A stretch of DNA of 64,000 nt. Origin: Eretmocerus hayati. Taxonomy: Eukaryota > Arthropoda > Insecta > Hymenoptera > Aphelinidae. This document shows positions 19,828-33,192 of the stretch, in pieces (position 1 is the stretch's first letter; every line of letters begins with the position of its first letter). The position numbers and the translations under genes were made by a program. The notes beneath the pieces were generated by a model. The model searched no databases. It had not been told where the DNA came from and worked only from the letters and a program-made list of their open reading frames with translations. The stretch is taken from contig CM056742.1 in the NCBI GenBank assembly GCA_029851415.1, positions 62,196,454 to 62,260,453 on the forward strand, in the 5' to 3' direction.

Positions 19828-22800
19828 TTGACTACTGGAAGTAAAGCGCGACTCGAGACATTGTATAATGAATCCAAATCTAAATATATCATTCTTCAGA
19901 ATATGTATGGATCTGCTAGCAATAAAAATATAGGGGATGTTTCATTCTATACAGGACCTAGTGCTTTCAAAAATCGTATTGTCTCAGGAATCTGTGGCAA
20001 TATCAACTGCTACGATGTGACTACTTTTTGCACTCTAGCTGAACCTTTAATAATCAGATTTCTGAGACCATTGATTAAGAAATTCAAAACTGCTGAAGTT
20101 TGTCTTATATTTTCTGCATATTTTGATTTGGGTGAGGAATCATCAATAATCAAACACTTTCAAACTCGTTACGAGACTCTAATGAAATCATCTCGATTGA
20201 ATCGTTGGTTTGATGAATCTATAATATTTATCAATGATGAATTATCGAGTTTTGAAGATTGTGGTTCCGGTTATTCTTTATCAGAAATTCTTTCTCTAAG
20301 AATTACCGTAGCGGAATCAAAGATGATTAGTGCTTCAAAATATGTGAAATTACCTGATTGGATTGAAAAGAAGAAAACGACTACAAATGTGAAGAATGAT
20401 GGAAGAAATGATTGTTTCTATTGGTCAATTTTAGTTGCGATCCATTCAGTTAAAGCTCAATCTCATCATTCTAATGAAATGTCTGCTTATCCGCACTATA
20501 AAAAATATTTGAAGATCGATGCCGCAGATTTTCCCATGAAACTGAAAAGAATTGCACGATTTGAGGAGATGAATCGTTTGTCAATCAATTGTTATGGAGT
20601 AGATTTGAGAAAAAAAGTTTTTATCCATTATACTTAACCTCTGAGGAAATGCCTATTCACGTGAATCTTTTAATTTTTGAATCTGATGGAGAGTATCATT
20701 ATTGTTACATATCCAATTTATCGAGACTTGTAAGCTCCCAAGTTAGTGAACATAGACACAGGATATTTTTATGCAATCGGTGTTTACATGTTTTTCATTC
20801 AGAAGATAAACTTGAATGTCATCACGAGTATTGCAAAACGTTTGACTGTACTATGCAACTACCTTCAGAAGATGACAATATCTTGAAATTTAAAGATTTT
20901 TACAAGAAAGAGTTCTTACCATTCACTGTCTATGGAGATTTTGAAAGCATATTGCAAAATGTTGACAAGGATTCTTTGAGAGCAACAAATCAAGAAAAAA
21001 AACTTCGTCGCTCTGAAGTTATTCAAAATGCCTTTCAAAAACACGTACCGTCCTCTCTCGGCATGTATTTTCATTGTGACCATGATGCTAGCAAATATTT
21101 TTACGAGTTTCTTGAGGGCAAGGACTGTGCTAAAAAATTTGTCATTCGCCTTGGAGAAATCGTAAGAACTGTGCAAGAGATACATAGAATATATATATAT
21201 ATATTTGAAGCCCATTTCTGTCAACTCATTTTATTATTTTAAGGAGTTGGAAAACATTGTTCCCTTAACACTTAGTTATGAGAATGAATTACTGATTCAA
21301 ATCTCAGAGAACTGTGCAATTTGCGAGCAGCCTCTAGGAGAAGATCGTGTCTGGGACCATTGTCATTTCACAGGTAATGCATACGTTATGTTTCTATGAT
21401 TCATGACTAACTAGGTTTCTTTCTCATTCAAGGCTGGTTCCGAGGTGTGACGCATAATCAATGCAATCTTTCATATCGCAAGTCTTTTAACTTGGCGATT
21501 CTAATGCATAATTCTGAAAAGTATGATAATCACCTAATAATCAAGAGTTTAGTCAACGATCTCCCTGGAGATATCAAGGTAATCCCTCATAATATGGAAA
21601 ATTATTTGGCCATCTTCAAAAGAGTTGAAGGAACTCGGATAATATTGACATTTCTAGACTCTTTCAAGTTTTTGAGCGAGAGTTTAGGAAAATTGGGAGA
21701 CTATCTAGAGAACGATAAAAAAATTGTGCTGTGGAATAGTTTCAAGGATGAAATTTGCGACATTTTGCAAAGAACTGGCGAGAGCATTGAAGATTTGTTC
21801 AAGCTCGTGACACGCAAATCTATATTCCCATATGATTATTTGGATTCGTTCAACAAACTCAAGTCTTCAGTCTATCCTAGCAAGAATGATTTTTATAACA
21901 TACTGAATGACTCACATATTTCTGATGCTGATTATGAACATGGGGCTAAAGTATAGAACACATTCGGGTGTAGCAATTTAGGTGATTATAGTAATCTGTA
22001 CCTAAAGATAGATGTGTTGCTTCTGTGTGAACTTTTCACAAATTTTAGGAAGACTTCCCATCAGAGTTTTGGTCTTGATCCTGCTCACTATCTCTCACTT
22101 CCTGGTTATTCTATGAGTGGTATGTTACATCTAACGAAAATAGAATTGGAATTATTAACTGACATTGATATTCCAATATTGTTCGAGAGAATGTTACGAG
22201 GAGGAATTTCCCAAAGTTGTCTTCGTTATGTGGAAGCTAACAACATCTATCTACCGAATTATGATCCTAACAAAGAAACAAGTCACATTGCGTACCTAGA
22301 CTGTAACAGCCTCCATGCAACAGCAATGCAATGGCCTCTCCCTTATGCAAATTTTAAATGGTTGGAAAATCCATCTGATTTCGATGTTACTGCTATAAGT
22401 GATGATTCAGACATTGGATATGTAATTGAGTGCGACCTTGAATATCCAAAAGAACTACACGCTTTGCATGGAGACTTTCTATTCTGTGCAGAAAAAATGA
22501 TACCTCCAAATAGTTATTCTGATAATGAAAAACTTTTGTTGACTTTATTACCCAAAGAAAACTATGTAATCTACTATCGTCATTTGAAGCAAGCCATAAA
22601 ACATGGACTCATTGTATCAAAAATCACTCGCGTACTTCAATTCGATCAGAAGTCGTTTTTGAGACCTTACATTAAAAAAAAATATTTTTTACCGTCAGAA
22701 CGCTAAAAATTCATTCGAAAAAGCCCTCTATAAATTAAATATCAATAGTTCGTTTGGTAAAATGATAGAATCTGTTAAAAAGAGGAGGACGGTCTTGCTA

Positions 22801-25800
22801 AAAAACAAGCGGGATGGACGATACGGTGTTCAAACTCTTACTAGTCACCCTCATTTTCAGAGACTAGTTATATTCGATAAGAGCTTTGTTGCTCTAGGAA
22901 TGAAGGCTTTGAACGTATTATACAATGTTTCTACGTTTGTCGGAGTGTGCATTCTAGAAATTCCAAAGCACATAATGTATTCTTTCCATTATGATTTTGT
23001 GATGAAATTGTTTACAAAAAATTCACAAGATTGTTTATTGTGCTACGGGGACACCGATTCTTTTGTATATTATTTAGAAAACATTTGTTTATACGAAGAT
23101 TTGTTAAAACCCTATTGTGAAAAATCTTTTGACACTTCAGATTATGCACCCAACAATCCATACAATATGCCATTGCTCAACAAAAAAGTTCTAAGAAAGT
23201 TCTCGGATGAGATGCATGGAGTACCAATGAAAGCTGCTGTATTCATAAAATCCAAGCTATATTGTATCGATGCTTTGGACTCTGAAAAATTTGTTGGGGA
23301 AGGAATCACCAAATCGACATTGAGAAATAAGCTCAAGTTTTCAGGTTACAAAAATTGTTTATTCAATCAAGATTCAATGTACATTGATCAAATCACTCTG
23401 AGATCAGAGAAGCATACTTTGTATTCCATCCGTCAGCGCAAGCTAGCTCTTTCACCAAGCGATGATAAGAGAATTATTCATAGCGATCATATCCCACACA
23501 GCATGGGAATATTTCAAGAAAATATTTCACTGGAATATTTCAATGGAATCTTTCAGAAATCTTCCAGGAATATTTCAGGAAATATTTCATAATATTCCGT
23601 TGGAATATTCCATAGCAATCCCCCAGGAAGCTCCCAGAAATATTTCATGAAATATCACGAACAATCTTTCAGAAACCTTACGCTGAAAGATTTCTGAAAG
23701 GTTTCTGAAAGATTTCAGTGCAACATTCCAAGAGTTTGACTTGGAAATATTTCTGCAATGTTGCACGACACTTTTCCAGCAACCTTGCACTGGAAGGTCT
23801 TTGGGAGGTCTTTGGGAGCTTCCTGGAAGACTTTTGAGAGGTTTCTGAGAGCTTCCTCGATAAGATTTCAGTGCAATATTTGCAAAACATCGTCTTCAAA
23901 CATTCTTGCAATATTCCTGACAATCTTTCAGCAATATTGATTCGGAGAAATTCTCAAGAGGTTTTCCAATATATAGTCCTTTGAAGAATTTTTGCAATAT
24001 CCCAAAAGTATGGCTTTCATATATTTCATCAATTGACAATTTCTCAGCAATTGTGATGGAGAAAATTCTTGAAAGATTTCTAAAAGCTTTCTGAAAGATT
24101 CCAGTGCAATATTCTAGCGATATTACTTCAAAATATCCCTGCAATATTCTACAAACAACATTCCAGCAATCCTGGTCCGGAAGATTTTTGGAAGATTCCT
24201 GAAAGATTACTGAAAGATTCCAGTGTAATATTGCAAAAAAATGACTTTTGAATATTCCTGCAATATTGCACGACAACATCCAAGCAATCTTGCATCGGAA
24301 GATTTTCGATAAAGTTCCTGAAAGCTTTCTGGAACACTGTTGATCGGTACCTGAGTGCTCTTCCAAAGATCCCAGTGCAATACTCCAAAAACATCTTATT
24401 ATGCCTGCGATGATCCACTGGCAGTCTGTCTTCAATTTCCTCCCAATAAAATATTCGGGCCAAGTTCGTGGAGTTTTGCTGAAAGATTCCAGTGGATCTT
24501 CCAAAAGTAGTATTCCGAAGTTGTTCTCAAAAATTTCATTGTAAATATTCCAGCAATCTTATTCCGAACGATTTTTGAATGCTTTCTGACAGATTTCAGT
24601 GGAATATAATGTTTCGTGAATCTCATCATCTCCATATATTCCTGCTGTACTGTGAGAATCTTTGGGAAGATACCAGAAAGGTTATCCAGTGCAATATGCA
24701 ATTGATATTTCTGAAAGATTTCAGTGCAATATTCCATAAATATCTTTCTGAAATATTTGTGCAATATCTGGTTGAGTCCAGATCACATATGCCTCCACGA
24801 TATGCTCAGGTTATCAAGTGATCTGGATTCTAAGGCTCTTGAACAATAACCGAAATTATTAATAACCTTATGGAGGCTTAGAATGGGAGTCCTGAAAGGT
24901 CGATCCTGTTCAAGCTCAGAAGAGTATTTCTGAGACGAAAATGCATCGCTATAATTGGATTTCAAGGTGCTAAATTTATCCAACTATATACTGTGGCTCC
25001 GCGAGGGTTAGTTCATCATTCATAGCCAGACATCTTGAGTATTCCAAAATTCTTCTAATGAGCAAATTTGGCGTTATTGGGATCTTTTACTAATTCGATC
25101 CTCTGGTGAATAATTCTCGAGGATCTCGTCCTGGGAAGCCACTCGAAGCTGGTCAGGTCAGGTTAGCAAGTCAGTGCCATCAATTCAGTCAGTGCAGTCA
25201 GTGCCAGTCGATGCTGACAGTGCCGTGCAGCATCGTCCGGGACCAATCTCTGCACGCCGAGCTGAATATCATCAACTTGTGTTCTTCGTGGCGAGTCGTG
25301 TATAAAGGGAACTAGACCGGAGATACGCGCTACGCGCGTGATTCGGACATTTTCCATGTACATTGAGACTGTTGAAATGGAAGAAATAGTTGGATTCAAC
25401 TTAATTCATGAGTCTAACCAATTAAATTCTGATCAAAATAAGCATTATACTTTTTATGAGGAAGTATCTCCACTTTTCTCCAGAGAACAAAAAGGTATCC
25501 AGCAATCGGTTGCATGTATCGATTTAACATCAATAATAATAGAATCAAATGGATTGAATTTGGATTGAATTTTTGATGAAATGATATACTTCCGTGACTT
25601 CCGAAGATGGTGGGTTATTTGATCTTTTGGATTCATCATCGAGATTAGTCGGTTTGGATTAAAAGTTTTCATCTAATAACAAAATTATGGCCACCACTCT
25701 ATGTGAGGGATTGAGTGTGTTGATTGCCTCACGGATTAATGCTCGATATTCCGGATATCCTTCCAAATCCAATGAAATCAACAGACATTGAATGTCTGAT

Positions 25801-28800
25801 GGATTGATATTCTTGGGGTATCATCCATTCTTGATTCAGTTACTTCTCAGTGAACAAAATAGATGGCCATCATTTGATTTCATGTATATATTTCATTCGT
25901 ATGATTCTATATTATAATTCAGTTAGATCTCGGCAAACAAAAAGATGGATATCATTCAAATTCTTGTCAGATCAAACATGTTGTGGATATCCCTTGGGAT
26001 CCAATGAAATCTACAGGAACAGGGCTGGTCATTCACATACCCTACACCGATTACGTTCAAATCTCGCGCCGACACCGCTGAGCGTCGCAGCTGACGAGTG
26101 AAATTGGCCGCGAATCATCAAAGCAGAATCGAAAGGATTGCGCTGCGCCCCGCGTTGAGAACCCTTTCGATTACAATCGATTCCGAGACCGTACGTTGAG
26201 ACCCGCTGGAAGCCGAACAGAGATACCTCATAGATGTCGGGGTAGTGTGCTTGCTCATCTAATTTCATCTAGATGACCATTTGATGTTACTCTGAGGACA
26301 AATTTCCCCATAATTCGATATTCGAGAGATATCGCAATTTGCCATTTAATTATATGATTTCCATGTATTTCCCAACGTTTCCTTGTTACTCATCTCGTAG
26401 TGATGCATCAAGTATTGTCAACCTTATGGAAAACTTTACGAACTTGCGGTCTTACAGTTTTCAAGTGACCGGCATGAGGAACCATAACCTATGCCCTCGT
26501 TGTCGGAACTTTCTTAACCCATAGAGCTGATCTGTATTCGTTGCTGATACCTTGTAGATCAGATGAGTATTTCTGCCCAATAATCTTTTTGAGTGCTAGT
26601 GAGCAAAGAGCTAGACACTTTGTGTTCAGTCAAAGATATATTTGCAGGAAAATGGGTGCGAGCAAATGGACGAAATGCTATTTAAAGCAGGATCACTGAT
26701 GACATCATCATTTGTCACTGTAAGATAGAGATAAACCATCAATTATGATGAGAAGAATTATCTCAACATATACAAGCTACCCACACATCTTCTGCAACTC
26801 TTCATCCCATATCTGTAGGTGAGATTCTATCCTCAACTAGATGGTGATTGTAGGATTCTGTAGACACGAGTCGTACACATTACTTCTCCAAGTCAAACCA
26901 ATTGGCAGGAATGGGTTTTCATCCAGTTCTTGAATATTTCAATCTACATATTAGGTAAATGACAATGGTCATCAAGAATGGCGATTGCATAGACATTCTT
27001 AAGCGTTGGTTGACAGTATTTGTAATGAAACAAAGAGACATCTCTTGATCTGAAGCGTATGTTTGTGCAGCATCTGTATACCCAGGCTATGTTCAAGGTC
27101 CTTCCTTGATGGTTGTATTGGATAACCAATCAATGGGATTCTGATATCAGTAACAGTATCAATTGGACACCCTATGAGAGCTTGGAGTATTTCAGCCATC
27201 AGACTAAGTAAAACATTAGGTAACCATACAATCCTTTGGATGGAAACGAAGTAGAGTTTTGGGGATCATAACTTTCAGATTTCAACTTAATATGACCATG
27301 AACAGACAACTTTTCTGAGAGAATATTCACAAGAATCGAATGGAAAAATTCTTCATCAAACAAAATTATATTAGAGACTTTGCTGTGAAACTCTGCATTG
27401 GTTTCTCATCTCACTTTTGAACCCTCCATACAGTTATGAATCCTCCATCTATCCTACGTGGAATCCTGGTTTGTTTTGTTGAAGCTGATCTCATCAAATT
27501 CTTCATTGAGGATGAGATGAACGAATCCAAAGTAAGATTAGTTTTCAGAGAAAATGACTCTATTACCGTGCACTAATATTTCCATTTAATATAGAAAAGT
27601 TTTGTTTGAACCGAGGTTGTCAGTCCTACCAATTTGAACAATGAATTAGTTCTGAACTAATGAAAGCACACTGTGAATACACTTTACATTGTTCATTCTA
27701 CTCAGATGACAACTGTTGAGTTGAGAACAAAATTAGGTGTTACTCGCTGGCTCTTGTTTCAGATCAGACATGGGGTGATACTTCTCACTCAGAGGTCTTT
27801 CTAGCCCGGTTCCTCAAGGAAACTACTATAAATTTACTACTAAGCTATTGGTAGGAGATTTCAGGAAACATAACTCTACTGTGAGGAATCCCATGAAATT
27901 TTTCAGGAACCCAGATGGAACATGATTGAATCTTCAGAGAAAAAGGAAACTTGTGAGACATTCGAACAATACGCTGATTTCTCACTTGTCTCCAATTTGG
28001 CGTAACCAAACGTCCCTTTTTTTCGAATGCTATTTTTTTGAGCCTCTGATGGTAAGTTTAGCGTGAGTTCTGGAAAGAGTTTTCCAACGAGATTCTGTAT
28101 TATCTCCAACTGGTATCTTTGGATATTACCTTATTTAATTTATGACCTAGTTTAGGTTATAACCTGGAAACATCTGGGATTTCCTGTAAAAAATTTATCT
28201 GTGAGTGAGTAAAAGTTCTTCCAATTCGTACAAGTTCCAGAATCTTTATCCTTTTGTCTGCAAAAAACTATACTGAATATCATTGAATGTTTTCGAAGTA
28301 TTTCAGAGAAATGAGACTACAGTAAGAGACCCCGGGCAATCTGCCAAGAATCCAGATGGAATGTACCTATATAGTAATCAACCTGAAATATTTTAGAAAT
28401 ATTGTCAGAAATCTTTTATGAAAGATTCCAAAAATCTTCCACCAAAGATTCCAGAGATATTTCCAACCACAGACATAGTACTGCCAGGAATCTTTCATGA
28501 GATATTTCAGAAATATTTCATGGATGATTCCAGGAATATTCCCGACCGCGGACATAACTATATTCCCGAGAGGTTTCAATGAAATCTTCCAGAGATCTTT
28601 CATTGAAAGATTCCTGGAAGATTCCTGGCAATGTTACAGAAACGTTAAAGTGAAATATTTCAATGTAATATTTCTGGAAGATTTCTGCAAGATTCCCTGG
28701 AATCTTCCCATGAAAGCTTCCAGGAAGATTCCCAGCCGCGGACATAACTATATTCCAGGAATATTCCAGAGTAATATTTTTGGAATATTCCAATCTTTCA

Positions 28801-28894
28801 ATGTAATATTCCGGGAATATTCCTGAAAGATTCCCATGCTGTGTGGGACACATCTGCGTATGGAGATTATCGTTTGGAAATAAACGAGCTCTAA
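19828..28894 (+). pseudogene. polB: Protein-primed DNA polymerase B of the Maverick, broken
   Basis: Encodes the Maverick replicative polymerase. Landmarks in order: N-terminal CFYWSILVAIH block (about 20420), C2H2-like CNRC..H..C (about 20780), exonuclease motif YGDFESIL (about 20930), CAICEQPLGEDR..DHCH (about 21315), motif A LDCNSLHATAM (about 22300), motif B NSSFGKM (about 22745), motif C CYGDTDSF (about 23041). Two GT-AG introns are clear: 21162-21243 (phase 0) and 21374-21432 (phase 1). Breaks: frameshifts at A-runs 20610-20616 and 22674-22682, in-frame TAG at 21954-21956, and a 5.4-kb insertion at 23493-28847 in the last 20 codons. The final codons and TAA lie at 28848-28894. The frame opens at a TTG; the true start may be upstream. 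Confidence 0.92.
23493..28847. mobile_element. AT-rich foldback element inserted in the PolB C terminus
   Basis: Bounded by an exact 18-bp inverted repeat, CCCACACAGCATGGGAAT at 23493-23510 and its complement at 28830-28847. The outer zones (23493-24780 and about 28380-28847) are degenerate repeats of GGAATATTCC, TTTCAGAAA and TCTTTCAG-like words in both orientations. CCGCGGACATAACTA recurs at about 28546 and 28737. The centre (24800-28370) has no convincing gene; small ORFs there look like nothing known. PolB coding resumes directly after the right end. No target duplication was evident. Class unknown. Confidence 0.75.
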
Positions 28895-29845
28895 CAAAGT
28901 ATGTCAGAGCTCTTACACCAAGAAGTGTTTTTCATACCGTACCACTTTTCCAGTACCTGATTTCCTTTTCGCTTCAGAATTTTTTCAACAAGAAACACGT
29001 TTGGATCTCGCACCTGAGCGAGCTCTGCTTCGTAGAAACATCCAGCAATCTTTTCTCTCTCATAATCTTCAAGCAGATACCTGGGTGGGTTGGTTTGCTG
29101 CACTCGATATATAGTAAACGTTTCTGCACTCCAGTTTGGCAGATATCCCTTGTCAAAGAGAGACTTGTATTTACTCACTCTCACAACATCACCGACTTTG
29201 AACTCATATTTTCTCGGCATGCTCCTCGGCGCATAAGTTGAGGATAACAGATCTGCTTCAATTTGTCCTTGATTCTTAGTTTTTTGCCAAACCTGGACTG
29301 CTTTCATCTGAATTGTGCGATGGACTGATTCATTGTAGGATTTTATAACATCTTGTAAGATATCGATCCAAACGTATTTTCCTCTCAACGAGAATGATTG
29401 ATGAATTTTTGATTTCAAAGTCCTAATTACTCGTTCACATATACTAGCTTTTAAATGACTATAGGTGGAATACATATCAATATTATTGTCTTCTCTCACC
29501 AATGTTCAAGAAGTCTCTCTTATAAAATTCTCGACCTTTGTCGACTTGTAAATTTTTTGGAACGATTTTTGCTCTGTCTGATATTTTTGTGAACGCAGCC
29601 GTGACTTCTACCCCAGTTTTAGACTTGATGGGCTCAGCCCACGAATATCTTGGAAAAACATCGATTACCACTAGAATATATTTGAAATTCTTGTTGTGAC
29701 TTGCATATTGCATCATGATTGCCAAATCCGCTTGCCAAAGGTCATTAACAGAACGCACTTCCACACGACGACGTGGAAAATTCCTTCTAGCCGGAGCATG
29801 GAGCTCCTTCACGAGCTGACGCTTTTCTGCACTGTATTTATCCAT
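28891..29845 (-). pseudogene. Retroviral-type integrase of the Maverick, one frameshift
   Basis: ATG at 29845. The DDE core is visible: first Asp in LWQADLA, second in LQVDKGREFY, Glu in ASICERVIRTLKSK. After it comes the chromo-like tail GDVVRVSKYKSLFDKGYLPNW typical of Maverick integrases. The frame shifts near 29500 between the second Asp and the Glu; otherwise it is complete. It catalyses insertion of the element. Its 5' end overlaps the upstream gene by 8 nt, and its stop (complement of 28891-28893) interlocks with the PolB stop (28892-28894). A working sequence would need only one indel, so a sequencing error is possible. Confidence 0.9.
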
Positions 29846-30161
29846 GAATACTCATTCCTCTTTCCAAGCCTCCGACTTTGAATTCGACTGCTTTCAGCCG
29901 CTTAAAGAAACCGTCTGAGCCCATGTCTTGTTCCAATTTACTCACTCTTTCTTCAACTGATTTCAATTGCTTGAAACACTCATTCAAACGGTAATTGATT
30001 TGAAATAGACTTTTTGATAGATTTTCCTCGTTTTCTCCTAATTTTCCATATAGATATTTCAAGGTTCTCTCCAAATCTCTTTGTTTCAAACTGATCTGAG
30101 CAATAGCTCTTTTGTGAGAATATTCTGTTCCAAAGCTTCTACCAAATTTATCGATATTCAT
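29838..30161 (-). CDS. Small coiled-coil protein upstream of integrase
   Basis: 107 codons from ATG 30161. Mostly heptad-like helix (EENLSKSLFQINYRLNEC, SVEERVSKLEQDM). No known family recognised. Its stop lies 8 nt inside the integrase start, so the two are probably on one transcript. Confidence 0.65.
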   Translation of the reverse strand: MNIDKFGRSFGTEYSHKRAIAQISLKQRDLERTLKYLYGKLGENEENLSKSLFQINYRLNECFKQLKSVEERVSKLEQDMGSDGFFKRLKAVEFKVGGLERGMSIHG

Positions 30162-30198
30162 GACTGACTCAATTGAGACATATAACAGTCATTTTATA
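30159..30198 (-). promoter_or_regulatory. TATA and initiator for the integrase transcript
   Basis: On the minus strand TATAAAAT starts at 30198 and TCAGTC has its A at 30165, 33 nt downstream. The ATG at 30161 follows 4 nt after that predicted start, an extremely short leader. Confidence 0.55.
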
Positions 30199-30237
30199 GC
30201 TATCAGAGGAGAGGGGTGAATGATGAAATATGAAATA

Positions 30238-30951
30238 TGCAAGTTGAACATTTGGTCTCGTCGATCTTGAAGGACGGTGGGGAACTAAATAAATTCCCAA
30301 AATTTCATGATGGAAATTTTACTGCAACGTTTCGTCCACTAGGTTTTGTGGACCTCATCAGGCTTCAGGTTTCTGTTTCGACATATGTATAAAGATAGAA
30401 AATATGAAAATTTTTTTACAAATGATGGATGTATAAATATTCAAGATGCGCAACTTACGTCATTCTTTAGATCGTCATGATATTTTGGACGATCTTGTGA
30501 TAGAGCACAGACATAACGTCTAGCTCCTGTCAATACAAGTGAACTGAGTGAGTCATCGGTCTCATTTTTCACTCATATTTATATTAGCGCGATCGCAGTG
30601 TACAGTAGGTGACATATATATGAAAAGTAGTGCATGTGGGAGAGAGAAAGAGAGCGGGGGGTCAACGAGCTTTGTCAGCCGTTGCCCACAACGGGTTATA
30701 TATATATATATATATTTGACTGAGATTTTGAATATCGTCTTTTCTATTGATGCAATTCTCATCGAATTTTATATGGATCATTTCAGAAATCAACCGTTTT
30801 TTCCCATTTTTCTCTGTGTCTAAAATTTTTGTTTGATCCCAATGGAAATCATGTTTATCATTTGATCTGTGAACAGAAACTACGGACTTTTTATCTTTGT
30901 TTGTAATATGATCTTTAATGCGTGTACCTAGGTGTCTTTTTGTCTCTCCCA
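30238..30951 (-). repeat. Inverted 3' fragment of the Penelope-like element
   Basis: Reverse complement of roughly 32130-32840, including the end of the GIY-YIG coding region (MGETKRHLGTRIKDH on the minus strand). It has extra AT dinucleotides at about 30699-30716. It does not carry the last 40 bp present at the right end. Confidence 0.88.
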
Positions 30952-32409
30952 CTCATCTCGTTGTTATGGTTTACCAAAAATTCATGAAGAAAATGTTCCA
31001 CTCAGACCAATAATTCCTACAGTCAATAGCCCTACTCATTTTCTTGCTTCCGTTTCATATAAAGAGCTGAAGAAATGTATTAAACCGCCTGCATCACGCA
31101 TTGACAATAGCTTCGAATCAAAAAAACGGTTGGAGACTTTAATGATCCCAAAAGATCATATACTCCTTTCTCTCGACGTTAGCTCTCTGTTTACAAAAAT
31201 CCTATGCTGGTTAGTGCTAGAGGCGCTTGACCGCAGATTTTCAGATATACATAATAAGTCTAACATACCATTTGATGAAATTCGTGAATGCACTGAGTTC
31301 CTTTTTGACAACACATTTTTTCAATTCAATACTAAAATTTATCAACAAATTTTTGGTAGTCCGATGGGATCACCCATTTCTCCACTTTTCGCAGACATTG
31401 TTATGGATGACTTGGAAACTTCATGTTTACGTAAATTGAAAAATGATCACGATTGCACTCCTCTATTCTATTATAGATATGTCGATGACACTCTAATGTG
31501 TGTGAAGAAAAACAGGTAGATGTAGACCTCAATGTTTTCAACAGCTACAATGAGCATTTACAGTTCACACATGAGATTGAAAACAATAATACCATCAATT
31601 TCCTTGACATATCTCTGATCCGAGAGGATGAAAAAATCATCACCAATGGGTATCGAAAGCCAACTTCATCAGGCAGGATCTTGAATTTCAAATCCAATCA
31701 TACCATGAATCAAAAGAGGAACATAGTGTTCAATTTAGTCGACAGAGCCACGTCACTTTTACATAAAAAATTTCATTCCTCTAACTTGTCAATTGTAGAA
31801 CAACTCCTTTCTGACAATGATTATCCTGAAGATTTCACTGACAAATGTATAAAAACCAGATTACATCGTTCAAAAGATCTCATGAACAGAGCAGAAAGAA
31901 TACGTTGCAACCAAATTCTATATGCTGGCCAGAACAAAATTTGTATTCCATACCACGAACGCTTATTCGAAAAATGTAATGCTCTGTTCAAACATAACGA
32001 TATTCACACTCTTCCAAAAGTTTCCAAGTCATTAAGCTCAATAGTAAAATTAGGTAAGGACCAACTAGATAAATTTAGCAAAACTGGTGTTGTTTATAAA
32101 TTTCAGTGTAAAGATTGCCCAGCAACGTATGTGGGAGAGACAAAAAGACAACTAGGTACACGCATTAAGGATCATATTACAAACAAAGATAAGAAGTCCG
32201 TAGTTTCTGTTCACAGACTAAATGATAAACATGATTCCCATTGGGATCAAACCAACATTTTAGACACAGAGAAAAATTGGAAAAAACGGTTGATTTCTGA
32301 AATGATCCATATAAAATTCGATGAGAATTGCATCAATAGAGAAGACGATATTCGAAATCTCAGTCAAATATATAACCCGTTGTGGGCAACGGCTGACAAA
32401 GCTCGTTGA
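30952..32409 (+). pseudogene. PLE reverse transcriptase with GIY-YIG endonuclease, truncated
   Basis: Starts inside the RT at GLPKIHEE, so the N terminus is missing. Later motifs are present: SLDVSSLFTKI, GSPMGSPISP, YRYVDDTL, FTHE and a C-terminal GIY-YIG domain (YKFQCKDCPATYVGETKRQL). A one-base shift in a GTGTGTG run near 31498-31505, just after YVDD, separates frames 30952-31519 and 31498-32409. The protein copies element RNA at a nick made by the GIY-YIG domain. Dead through truncation. Confidence 0.88.
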
Positions 32410-32873
32410 CCCCCCGCTCTCTTTCTCTCTCCCACATGCACTACTTTTCATGTATATGTCACCTACTGTACACTGCGATCGCGCTAATATAAATATGAGT
32501 GAAAAATGAGACCGATGACCCACTCTGTTTACTTGTATTGACAGGAGCTAGACGTTATGTCTGTGCTCTATCACAAGATCGTCCAAAATATCATGACGAT
32601 CTAAAGAATAACGTAAGTTGCGCATCTTGAATATGTATACATCCATCATTTGTAAAAAAATTTTCATATTTTCTATCTTTATACATATGTCGAAACAGAA
32701 ACCTGAAGCCTGATGAGGTCCACAAAACCTAGTGGACGAAACGTTGCAATAAAATTTCCATCATGAAATTTTGGGAATTTATTTAGTTCCCCACCGTCCT
32801 TCAAGATCGACGAGACCAAATGTTCAACTTGCATATTAACCATCAAGGACGAAAAAATCTACCAAAATCACTT
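32410..32873 (+). other. 3' noncoding end of the Penelope-like element
   Basis: Follows the stop with a CT-rich run, then the segment mirrored at the left end. The final 30-40 bp (GACGAAAAAATCTACC and neighbours) are also found at 44908-44950 in the mini-Penelope, which shows they belong to the element and not to the flank. Confidence 0.7.
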
Positions 32874-32949
32874 ATGAAATGTGAAATAATTTTTAGTTAA
32901 TTTATTATTCATGATCTATCCGAGGCGCATTACATATGATATGTGTTAA

Positions 32950-33192
32950 AAATTCTACAGTTCTCAGAGCACATCGAAATGTCTTATTGTCATGATGATC
33001 ACAATCAGAATATTCATATTCCATTGATCAATAATCATCTGAAGCACATTCGTATTCTTCGTAAATATTTATCACATGAAAATTAGGATCATGAACAAAA
33101 TAATTTTGAAGAAATTCTTTGACCCATTTTTTTTTCTCATCAGAATTCACGTAAACAAATGTCATTTTTCCATTATTACACGTTCTTCTCAC
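32950..33192 (-). pseudogene. C-terminal piece of a capsid-side Maverick gene split by ISL2EU
   Basis: On the minus strand the sequence reads TFVYVNSDEKKKWVKEFL, then a Cys/His-rich part ending in FRCALRTVEFL. It continues the gene whose N-terminal piece is at 37902-37652; the frame matches if the transposon and a possible GAG duplication are removed. From memory such ORFs occur widely in insect Mavericks; function unknown. The 3' end is not defined, and an in-frame stop (TGA) occurs near 33020. Confidence 0.5.

Larger units (their letters stand above)
30238..32873 (+). mobile_element. Penelope-like element (PLE)
   Basis: Forward copy 30952-32873 (5' truncated RT, GIY-YIG endonuclease and 3' region) preceded by an inverted copy of the 3' part (30238-30951), a tail-out arrangement usual for Penelope elements. 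Imperfect direct repeats ATGAAATATGAAATA (30223-30237) and ATGAAATGTGAAATA (32874-32888) look like its target duplication. Confidence 0.88.

Noticed and set aside
26015..26230. CG-richer patch with a GTTCAAATC word as a tRNA or gene
   Set aside because: No A box at suitable distance and no ORF; left as part of the foldback interior.
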